12,411 nucleotides of DNA from Streptomyces griseoluteus (GTDB taxonomy: Bacteria; Actinomycetota; Actinomycetes; Streptomycetales; Streptomycetaceae): contig JOBE01000101.1 in assembly GCA_000717735.1 (NCBI GenBank), positions 1 to 12,411 on the forward strand, in the 5' to 3' direction. A program made the translations under genes and the position numbers. This document shows positions 6,235-11,542 of this stretch, piece after piece; positions within the stretch are counted from its first letter, which is position 1, and each line of letters begins with the position of its first letter. The notes beneath the pieces are model-generated. The model was given only the letters and a program-made list of their open reading frames with translations. It made no database searches and was not told the origin of the DNA.

Positions 6235-6396
6235 GTGGCGCGAGTAGCGGCTCAACGCCGCAGGGACGGAGCGTCAGCCGGGAAAGGCGGCCGGCGACGC
6301 AGCTTGAAGAGGGAGCCAAGCGCCGTGCAACTCGTCGGCGTCCGTGAAACTCCCTCCACTTGGTTATGTGGGGCACGTTTGGCGAAACGCCCTTAA
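6235..6396 (+). CDS. Doubtful 53-codon basic ORF, possible truncated phage gene
   Basis: GTG 6235 follows a strong GGAGGAG ribosome site (6223-6229) and opens a 53-residue basic protein beginning ARVAAQRRRDG and containing GGRRRSLKREP. The N-terminus resembles starts of some small phage packaging or DNA-binding proteins, but I cannot assign a family. Third-position GC is only moderate, and the end includes a TTA codon (6363-6365), rare in Streptomyces, so the frame may be shifted or truncated after about codon 40. The last codons lie within the hairpin at 6371-6392. It may be the remaining 5' end of a rightward phage gene. Confidence 0.4.
   Translation: MARVAAQRRRDGASAGKGGRRRSLKREPSAVQLVGVRETPSTWLCGARLAKRP
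6371..6392 (+). terminator. Hairpin at the end of the 53-codon ORF
   Basis: GGGC-(AC)-GTTT pairs with AAAC-GCCC around a GGCG loop: eight base pairs with a two-base bulge, followed by TTAAAATG. It ends directly at the stop codon of the small ORF. The tail is only weakly U-rich, so termination is plausible but not certain. Confidence 0.35.
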
Positions 6397-6442
6397 AATG
6401 CCCCCAAAACGGCTATACCAGTGATTCGTTTGCCCATTCTTT

Positions 6443-6542
6443 ACTCACGGCACCCCGGCGCTAGGTGAGTGCGGATTCCCTCACGCCGAATGTGTGCACT
6501 CTGCGTAACCGCAACCCACGGGTACGTCGAGTGAGGCTCACT
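6443..6542. repeat. Cluster of CTCAC/GTGAG half-sites
   Basis: The five-base motif CTCAC or its complement occurs five times in 100 bases: 6444-6448, 6465-6469, 6480-6484, 6531-6535 and 6537-6541. The first two form an ACTCAC...GTGAGT inverted repeat, and the last two form the compact palindrome AGTGA-GGC-TCACT (6530-6542). About 0.2 occurrences would be expected by chance. Binding-site arrays for a phage regulator, replication initiator or integrase arm sites are possible readings. Confidence 0.45.
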
Positions 6543-6577
6543 GGGCAGCTCCAGCGCCTCGTAACCCCCTGAGCGCC

Positions 6578-6656
6578 CCTCTGAGGCCTTCACACCCGCC
6601 ATCGCATCCCGTCAGCCATCGGGCCCGTCAGGCCTTCAGAGGATCCTTTACGGGCC
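6578..6656. repeat. Inverted repeat enclosing a 16-17-base tandem repeat
   Basis: CCTCTGAGGCCT (6578-6589) pairs with AGGCC-T-TCAGAGG (6630-6642), 12 pairs with one bulge. Between the arms lie two tandem copies of a unit starting GCCATCG and ending CCGTCA (6598-6614 and 6615-6630). An alternative stem pairs GGCCCGT (6622-6628) with ACGGGCC (6650-6656). The structure is visible; its role is unknown. Confidence 0.45.
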
Positions 6657-6734
6657 GTCTCGCGCCTCCTGCGTCTCGTCCTCCCGCGCCGCTCTACGTC
6701 GGATGGGCGCCCGGGTCAAAGCAGGGTCCAAAAA

Positions 6735-6808
6735 GGCAAACTAACCGCCCTTCTACCTTTTCTATTAGCGCGTCTTAGAGAAAGTTGGAGTTAAGGGTTA
6801 GTTTGGCC
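6735..6808. repeat. Inverted repeat at the host junction, possible att remnant or terminator
   Basis: GGC-AAACTAACC (6735-6746) and GGTTAGTTT-GGCC (6796-6808) are inverted copies with a nine-base perfect core and a one-base bulge, about 50 AT-rich bases apart. The outer end of the right copy coincides with the point where the ligase reading frame stops matching its family. On the minus strand the distal arm is followed by TTTTT (complement of 6730-6734), so the structure could also terminate the synthetase operon message entering the relic. The loop is long for a terminator. Confidence 0.45.
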
Positions 6809-7064
6809 ACTCGGCGCAGTTGACCGCCCAGATGCCGACCCGGTCGCCCTTCCGTACGCCGCTGCCGAGCAGGGCCCCGGCGAGCCGGTCGACGTCGGCG
6901 CCGAAGCGGGCGTACGTCCAGCGGCGTCCGGTGGGGACGTCGACGAGCGCCTCCCGGTCGGGCCAGGCGGCGACGGCCCGGTCCAGGTTGGCGCCGATGG
7001 TGTCACCGAGGAGGGCGGTGGTGGACACCCCGTGGGCGTACGAGAGTTCCTTGGACGCGCTCAC
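6798..7064 (-). pseudogene. Acyl-CoA ligase, 5' fragment (first ~88 codons)
   Basis: The N-terminal piece of the same ligase as the fragment at 3149-3967. It starts at GTG 7064 and reads SYAHG...LLGDTIGANLDR, then PDREALVDVPTGRRWTYA (family N-terminal motif) and KGDRVGIWAVNCAEW, where homologous ligases continue into the substrate and P-loop regions. After the Trp codon the sequence switches to Pro-Asn and a TAA stop (6798-6800) supplied by foreign DNA. The start codon overlaps the stop of the upstream synthetase by four bases (GTGA, 7061-7064), so the two were translationally coupled in one operon. An 88-residue product cannot be an active enzyme. Together with the downstream piece it would cover roughly 60-65% of a normal 530-550-residue ligase. 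Confidence 0.88.
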
Positions 7065-8746
7065 GTGAGGTCCCCTTCCGCGTACTCCTTGCCGCCGCCT
7101 TCCGCCGTGAGCCGGCGCAGCTCCACGCGCCGGATCTTGCCCGAGACCGTCTTGGGCAGCTCGGCGAACTCGATGCTCCGGATGCGCTTGTACGGGGCGA
7201 GGACCGCGCGCGAGTGGGCGAAGAGGGCCTTCGCGGTCTCCTCGTCCGGTTCCCAGCCGGCCGCGAGGACGACGTACGCCTTGGGGACGGCGAGCCGCAG
7301 CGGGTCGGGGGCGGGGACGACGGCCGCCTCGGCGACGGCCTCGTGCTCCAGGAGGGCGCTCTCCAGCTCGAAGGGGCTGATCTTGTAGTCGGAGGCCTTG
7401 AAGACGTCGTCGGCGCGCCCGATGTACGTGATGTAGCCGTCCTCGTCCCGTGAGCCGATGTCGCCGGTGCGGTAGTAGCCGCCCGCCATCGCCTCCGCCG
7501 TACGCTCCGGATCGCCGTGGTAGCCGGTCATCAGGCCCACCGGGTGGTCGGACAGGTCGAGGCAGATCTCGCCCTCCGCCACGTCCGGCGCTCCGCTGAC
7601 CGGGTCGACGAGCGTGACGCGGAAGCCGGGGCTCGGGCGGCCCATGGAGCCCTCCTTGAGCCGCTGGCCCGGACTGTTGGAGACCTGGACGGCGGTCTCG
7701 GTCTGGCCGAAGCCGTCCCGGACGGTCACGCCCCAGGCGCGCCGCACCGACTCGATGACCTCGGGGTTGAGCGGTTCGCCCGCGGCGACGACCTCGCGCG
7801 GCGGGGTCTTCAGCCGGCTCAGGTCGGCCTGGACCAGCATCCGCCACACGGTCGGCGGGGCGCAGAAGCTGGTGACGCCGTTCCGGTCCATCTCGCCCAT
7901 CAGCCGGGCCGGGTCGAAGCGCGTGTAGTTGTGGACGAAGACGGTCGCCTCCGCGTTCCACGGGGCGAACAGGTTGGACCAGGCGTGCTTGGCCCAGCCG
8001 GGCGAGGAGATGTTCAGGTGCACGTCGCCGGGCCTGAGGCCGATCCAGTACATCGTCGAGAGGTGCCCCACCGGGTACGAGGTGTGGGTGTGCTCGACCA
8101 GCTTGGGCCGGGCGGTCGTACCGGAGGTGAAGTACAGCATCAGGGTGTCGTCGGCGAGGGTGACGCCGTCGGGCTCGAACACGTCGGACTCGCCGTCGGC
8201 GAGCTGGTATCCCAGCCAGTTCACCCCGTCGCCGCCGACCGCGATCCGGGTGTACTCCCCGGGGACGTCGTCGAACTTGGCGGTGTCCTCGGCGCGCACG
8301 ATCACATGGCGGGCGCGGCCCCGCTCGACGCGGTCGCGCAGGTCGGCGGGGCCGAGGAGCGGGGTGGCGGGGATGACGACGGCGCGCAGCTTCATCGCGG
8401 CGAGGACGGTCTCCCACAGCTCGGCCTGGTTGCCGAGCATCACGATGATCCGGTCGCCGGCGCGGACGCCCTGGGCCCGGAGCCAGTTCGCGACCCGGTT
8501 CGAGCGGGCGGCCATCCCGGCGAAGGACACCTTCGTCTCGGAGCCGTCCTCCTCGACGAGGTGGAGCGCGGTCCGGCCGTTCCCCTCCGCGATGACGTCG
8601 AACCAGTCGAGCGCCCAGTTGAACCGGTCGGACCGGGGCCATGCGAAGCCCTCGTAGGCCGTCTCGTAGTCCTCTCGATGCTGGAGCAGGAAGTCCCGCG
8701 CGGCCCGGAACCTCTCCGTCGCGCCGGTCGCGCTCGTCACGGTCAT
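7061..8746 (-). CDS. AMP-forming acyl-CoA / acetyl-CoA synthetase
   Basis: A complete 561-residue ANL-family enzyme that would activate a carboxylic acid with ATP to the acyl-adenylate and then the CoA thioester. Motifs in order: ATP-binding YFTSGTTARPK (205-215), ISSPGWAKHAW (247-256), GEPLNPE (323-329), DGFGQTE (344-350), YRTGD (425-429), GRADDVFKASDYKISPFE (443-460) and PKTVSGKIRR (531-540), with the adenylation lysine K537, also the usual site of acetyl-regulation. The DYKISPFE form and WAKHAWSNLF block point to the medium-chain (ACSM-like) or acetyl-CoA synthetase-like subgroup; the substrate is not readable. ATG 8746 has an excellent GAGGAGG site. It is the first gene of the operon whose second gene is the broken ligase, and is divergent from a LuxR regulator that probably controls it. 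Confidence 0.92.
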   Translation of the reverse strand: MTVTSATGATERFRAARDFLLQHREDYETAYEGFAWPRSDRFNWALDWFDVIAEGNGRTALHLVEEDGSETKVSFAGMAARSNRVANWLRAQGVRAGDRIIVMLGNQAELWETVLAAMKLRAVVIPATPLLGPADLRDRVERGRARHVIVRAEDTAKFDDVPGEYTRIAVGGDGVNWLGYQLADGESDVFEPDGVTLADDTLMLYFTSGTTARPKLVEHTHTSYPVGHLSTMYWIGLRPGDVHLNISSPGWAKHAWSNLFAPWNAEATVFVHNYTRFDPARLMGEMDRNGVTSFCAPPTVWRMLVQADLSRLKTPPREVVAAGEPLNPEVIESVRRAWGVTVRDGFGQTETAVQVSNSPGQRLKEGSMGRPSPGFRVTLVDPVSGAPDVAEGEICLDLSDHPVGLMTGYHGDPERTAEAMAGGYYRTGDIGSRDEDGYITYIGRADDVFKASDYKISPFELESALLEHEAVAEAAVVPAPDPLRLAVPKAYVVLAAGWEPDEETAKALFAHSRAVLAPYKRIRSIEFAELPKTVSGKIRRVELRRLTAEGGGKEYAEGDLT

Positions 8747-8807
8747 ATGTCCTCCTCGTTGCGGCACCGGTCCCCGACATCGTGTAATCAGTGACCCAGG
8801 TCTCACT

Positions 8808-8823
8808 ACCCCCGTTCGGGGGT
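8808..8823. promoter_or_regulatory. 16-bp palindrome in the divergent synthetase/LuxR promoter region
   Basis: ACCCCC-GTTC-GGGGGT is an inverted repeat of two six-base arms with a four-base centre. It lies 62 bases before the synthetase start and 38 before the LuxR gene start. Its place between a regulator and its divergent neighbour makes it the prime candidate operator for the regulator. Binding is inferred. Confidence 0.45.
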
Positions 8824-8861
8824 GAACCGGCCGGCCTGCGACGGGGAGAGAGGGGAGAGCG

Positions 8862-9692
8862 GTGCGGGAGCACACCGGATCCACGGAGCTGCGCGGGGCG
8901 CTGCTGCGGCTGCGCCGCGCCACCGGCCTCCCGGTCGTCTTCGGCGGGCTGCTGTACGACGGACGCGTCCTGCGGATCGGGGAGCTGAACGGGGCGGTGA
9001 CCCCGGCCCTCCGCGGGCTCACGATCACGACGGGCTCGGGTCTCGGCGGGAAGTGCCTGGCCCTCGCCAGGCCGTGCGCGGTGACGGACTACCCCTCGGC
9101 GCGGCACATCACGCACGAGTACGACGGCCCGGTCTCCGCGGAGGGGCTGCGCTCGGTCATCGCGGTGCCGGTCGTCGTACGCCGGAAGGTACGGGGCGTG
9201 CTGTACGGGGCGCTGCGCGACGCCCTGCCGATCGGCGAGCGGGTCTTCGACGCGGCGGTGGCGGCGGCCCGCGACGTGGAACAGGCCCTTGCGGTACGCG
9301 ACGAGGTCGGCCGGCTGCTCACGCCGCCGGCCTCGGGACCGTCCTGGGAGGAGGTGCGGCAGGCGTACGGGGAGCTGCGCGAGCTGGCGCCCCGGGTCGT
9401 TGACCCGGAGCTGCGCGAGCGGCTGCTCGCGGTCTGCGGACGCCTGGAGTCGGCCTCGGGCTCCGCCTCGGCCACGGCCTCCGGCTCCGCCGGGGGGCCG
9501 GCCCTGACGCCGCGCGAGACGGACGTCCTGGCGGCGGTGGCCTCGGGGGCGACGAACGCGACGGCGGCGGCGCGTCTCGGACTGCGGCCGGAGACGGTGA
9601 AGGGCTATCTGCGCTCGGCGATGCGGAAGCTGGGGGCGCACACGCGCATGGAGGCGGTGGTGGCGGCCCGGCGGGCGGGGGCGCTGCCGTGA
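8862..9692 (+). CDS. GAF domain LuxR-family transcriptional regulator
   Basis: A 276-residue regulator. Residues about 10-145 have the look of a GAF sensor domain (FGGLLYDGRVLRIGEL, GSGLGGKCLALARPCAVTDY, LRSVIAVPVVVRRKVRGVLYG). A helical linker follows (about 160-196), then a low-complexity Ser/Ala/Gly hinge (197-212), and a LuxR/FixJ winged HTH at 215-272 (LTPRETDVLAAVASGATNAT...ETVKGYLRSAMRKLG). GAF domains of this type may bind a small ligand, here possibly an acyl or CoA compound, given the neighbour (inference). GTG 8862 has a GGGGAG site at 8852-8857. The gene is divergent from the acyl-CoA synthetase, and the shared region holds a 16-bp palindrome, which suggests local control of the synthetase operon. 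It ends at a strong hairpin. Confidence 0.88.
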   Translation: MREHTGSTELRGALLRLRRATGLPVVFGGLLYDGRVLRIGELNGAVTPALRGLTITTGSGLGGKCLALARPCAVTDYPSARHITHEYDGPVSAEGLRSVIAVPVVVRRKVRGVLYGALRDALPIGERVFDAAVAAARDVEQALAVRDEVGRLLTPPASGPSWEEVRQAYGELRELAPRVVDPELRERLLAVCGRLESASGSASATASGSAGGPALTPRETDVLAAVASGATNATAAARLGLRPETVKGYLRSAMRKLGAHTRMEAVVAARRAGALP

Positions 9693-9701
9693 CGCTGGAC
9701 G

Positions 9702-9723
9702 GGGCCACCGGTTCGGGTGGCCC
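9702..9723. terminator. Perfect 8-bp hairpin between convergent LuxR and toxin operon
   Basis: GGGCCACC (9702-9709) pairs perfectly with GGTGGCCC (9716-9723) around the loop GGTTCG. It begins ten bases after the LuxR stop and ends 20 bases before the stop codon of the convergent SUKH-3 gene, so it can terminate both. No U-tract follows. Confidence 0.75.
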
Positions 9724-9743
9724 GTAGGGGGTCTCCGTCGCTC

Positions 9744-10661
9744 TCAGGCCGCAGTGGCCGCCGCCCAGGCGTCGAAGGCGGAGACGCAGGCGTCCACGAG
9801 CGTCGACGGGTGGCCGATCGAGGCGCCCGGGCCCGTCGACAGGGTCAGGGCGAAGCCGTCCGGGCCGCCGAGCGTGACGCGGCAGTCGAGGTCCCCGAGC
9901 GGGGCCCCGGTGTCGGCGGGTGCCGGCACGGACAGCTGGAGTTCGCAGGAGGCGGCCGTCTGTGACAGGGCGGACAGGTCCGTCTCCATCGCCGCGACCA
10001 GGGCCGGCGCGCTGTCCTCCAGGGAGCCGGGGCTCAGCGGGAAGACCCGGTCCAGGACGGTCACGCCGATCCCGCGGAGTGTGGTGGCCCGCAGCCGGAG
10101 GGCGCGGGCGCCGAACACGCCGTGGGTGTGCAGGACGTAGACGGCGACGAGCGCCGCCCTGACGCCGGCGGCGAGGTCGACCGGTGCGGCCCGCAACGGC
10201 CATTGCCACTCACGTCCCCGCACGCGTACGGGCCGGAGCCCTTCGGTGAGCGCGAGGAGCCCGTCCCGTACGGTCTCCCCGAGGAGCCAGGCGCCGCCGG
10301 GGCCGAAGGAGAACAGCCGGCCCTCCTCGTCCACGGCCATCGGGGCGTCCGCGTCGGTGCGGCCGAGCGGGAAGAGCCGGGTCCCGAGCAGGTCGGCGAG
10401 CCCGCGCAGGGGTGGGCCGGCGTAGCGGGCCTCCTGGGGGTCGAGGACGCAGCCGGTCGCCGCGACCTCGCGGCCGCCGTGGGGGGCCGCTTCCAGACGG
10501 AGGCCGTGGAACTCCCGGACGGCTCGCTCAGCGGCGGGGAAGAAGGGCCAGGGGCCGAGCCCCGCCGTCCTGAGCACCGCGATCATGGCGGCGTCGCCGG
10601 CGTCCCGCCCTGGATGCCATCCGGCGTCCGCCAGCGCCGTGCGGCCCTGTTCGGTCGTCAT
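9744..10661 (-). CDS. SUKH-3 immunity protein with extra C-terminal domain
   Basis: A 305-residue protein, about twice the length of a single SUKH-3 domain. Residues 1-148 match SUKH-3 in pattern: L-x-ADAGWHPGRD (10-20), FFPAAERAVREFHGLRLE (40-57), GTRLFPLG (93-100), AVDEEGRLFSFG (109-120) and AWLLGETV (124-131). The remaining 150 or so residues (from EWQWPL at 151) form a helical then strand-rich segment that I do not recognise. SUKH proteins bind and neutralise cognate toxin domains, so this protein probably protects against the deaminase encoded just upstream (10674-11066); the extra domain could recognise a second toxin or partner. The start is ATG 10661, 12 bases after the deaminase stop; the ribosome site is weak. 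It is last in the operon, facing the terminator at 9702-9723. Confidence 0.8.
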   Translation of the reverse strand: MTTEQGRTALADAGWHPGRDAGDAAMIAVLRTAGLGPWPFFPAAERAVREFHGLRLEAAPHGGREVAATGCVLDPQEARYAGPPLRGLADLLGTRLFPLGRTDADAPMAVDEEGRLFSFGPGGAWLLGETVRDGLLALTEGLRPVRVRGREWQWPLRAAPVDLAAGVRAALVAVYVLHTHGVFGARALRLRATTLRGIGVTVLDRVFPLSPGSLEDSAPALVAAMETDLSALSQTAASCELQLSVPAPADTGAPLGDLDCRVTLGGPDGFALTLSTGPGASIGHPSTLVDACVSAFDAWAAATAA

Positions 10662-10673
10662 CGCCGCGCCCGG

Positions 10674-11066
10674 TCAGGCGTCGTGGATGACGGTGATGCC
10701 GAGGGCGTCGGCCAGGGCCGCGCAGGAGCGGCAGAGGGAGGCCGGGGTGCCGTGCTCGGGGTCGCCCTGGGGGCGCACCTTGCGGGAGACGAGGGCCGCG
10801 CCCGCGAAGTGCGGCGGCGCCTCGGCGAGGCTCGTGGTCCCGCCGTCCGCGCGCTGGGCGTCGACCGCGTACAGCCGGTCGGAGACGAGCGCGGACTCGG
10901 CGCAGTATCCGAGGAACGGCTCGCGCAGGCTCGGCGCGAGTCCGTCGAAGAACTCGCCGACCGCGGGGTGGAGTCGGGGTTCGCCGTCACCGGTCAGGTT
11001 GGTCTGGCTGGTGATCGTCCCCTGGACGAGCAGGGAGGAGGCCGTTCCCGGAACGATGTCAGACAA
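10674..11066 (-). CDS. Stand-alone YwqJ-type deaminase domain protein
   Basis: A 130-residue protein homologous, by eye, to the C-terminal domain of the large toxin at the right edge. Shared features are the VQGTITSQTN / HDGTLTAHTS strand pair, a following LHPAV / THPAL helix, the zinc and catalytic signature C55-A-E57 followed by SALVSDRLYAVD, and the C112-R-S-C115 pair. Both signatures of the deaminase fold are intact, so it may be an active nucleic-acid or nucleotide deaminase. It lacks any delivery region, linker or signal. The start is TTG 11066, overlapping the SUKH-3 stop by eight bases, with AGGAAG upstream; no better start exists in frame. It could be an orphan toxin module, a silent reserve cassette for the main toxin, or an intracellular enzyme. 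Confidence 0.75.
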   Translation of the reverse strand: MSDIVPGTASSLLVQGTITSQTNLTGDGEPRLHPAVGEFFDGLAPSLREPFLGYCAESALVSDRLYAVDAQRADGGTTSLAEAPPHFAGAALVSRKVRPQGDPEHGTPASLCRSCAALADALGITVIHDA

Positions 11067-11529
11067 AGTAGTCCCGCGCTTCCTGCTGGGGGCCGCGCAG
11101 CAGACAGCTGATGGCCTCGTACGTGTCCGCTCCCAGGAAATAGGGACCGGTGTGGTGCATGAGAAAGAATCGCCCGGTTTCGTCGATGAGGACCATGGCC
11201 CCGTCGAACGACTCGTATCCCACGGGAAAGAGCTTCCTTCCGACGTTCGCGGCGAGTTCGGCGACGTCCTCGCCGCTCTCCTCGTAGATCCAGTGCGGCG
11301 TGAATCCGACGGAGTCGGGCGGGGTTCCCGGAATCACCAGGCGCAGTCCGCCAAATTCCCTGACGAAGTCCTGGGCGGCCGGGAACGGTTCGACCGGATG
11401 GCCTTCCTCGGCGAATCGGTCGGTCACGAAGCTGAGGAGTTCGGGCAGCTGGGAACCGATGTCGCGCCCCCGGGACCAGCCCGCCTCGGAGAGGGCGGCC
11501 TCGACTTCCTCCACTGTCATTCTCGGCAT
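11059..11529 (-). CDS. SUKH-3 family immunity protein
   Basis: A 156-residue single SUKH-3 domain: SEAGWSRGRD (14-23), FPAAQDFVREFGGLRLV (49-65), GRKLFPVGY (97-105), VLIDETGRFFLMHHTGPYFLG (113-133). Family members are intracellular inhibitors of contact-dependent or secreted polymorphic toxins. This gene starts 13 bases after the stop of the toxin carrying the YwqJ deaminase domain, so that toxin is the expected target. The start is ATG 11529 with a GAGAG-rich site; ATG 11520 is the alternative. Codon use includes more A/T-ending codons than chromosomal neighbours (for example in KLFPVGYESFDGAM), as is common for exchanged toxin-immunity cassettes. The stop region overlaps the start of the stand-alone deaminase. 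Confidence 0.85.
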   Translation of the reverse strand: MPRMTVEEVEAALSEAGWSRGRDIGSQLPELLSFVTDRFAEEGHPVEPFPAAQDFVREFGGLRLVIPGTPPDSVGFTPHWIYEESGEDVAELAANVGRKLFPVGYESFDGAMVLIDETGRFFLMHHTGPYFLGADTYEAISCLLRGPQQEARDYFV

Positions 11530-11542
11530 TGCGTGCTCTCTC

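Larger units (their letters stand above)
6397..6797. other. Repeat-rich noncoding region of the relic
   Basis: About 400 bases without a supported gene on either strand. It begins with an AT-rich patch (6393-6445), then a cluster of five CTCAC/GTGAG half-sites (6443-6542). A large inverted repeat with an internal tandem repeat follows (6578-6656), then an AT-rich segment bounded by the AAACTAACC inverted repeat that ends at the host junction (6735-6808). The density of repeats recalls phage attachment, packaging or replication-origin regions, but no defined site type can be named. Confidence 0.55.
3968..6804. mobile_element. Phage-derived relic inserted in the acyl-CoA ligase gene
   Basis: About 2.8 kb of DNA separates the two pieces of one ligase gene. 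It differs from the flanks in lower GC, AT-rich patches (around 4590, 6400-6440, 6720-6800) and gene types usual in actinophages: primase-polymerase with zinc finger, small membrane protein, acidic scaffold-like protein and zinc-ribbon protein. No integrase, terminase large subunit, portal or capsid gene is present, so it cannot be a complete prophage. The left boundary lies within 3953-3970, directly after the primase stop codon; the right boundary is near 6804-6809, at the end of an inverted repeat. An estimated 190-200 codons of the ligase are absent, so a clean insertion alone does not explain the structure. The phage assignment is inferred from the protein types. Confidence 0.7.

Noticed and set aside
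6103..6255. N-terminal extension of the zinc-ribbon protein
   Set aside because: ATG 6102 has a good GGAG site and starts a compact product; the extension crosses a terminator-like hairpin.
3968..6809. Complete prophage or integrative element
   Set aside because: No integrase, terminase large subunit, portal or capsid gene is present and host DNA is missing, so only a relic is supported.
7517..8794. Plus-strand open frame of 425 codons over the synthetase gene
   Set aside because: The minus strand carries all synthetase motifs; the plus frame is rich in Gly, Asp, Val and His, typical of an antisense shadow.
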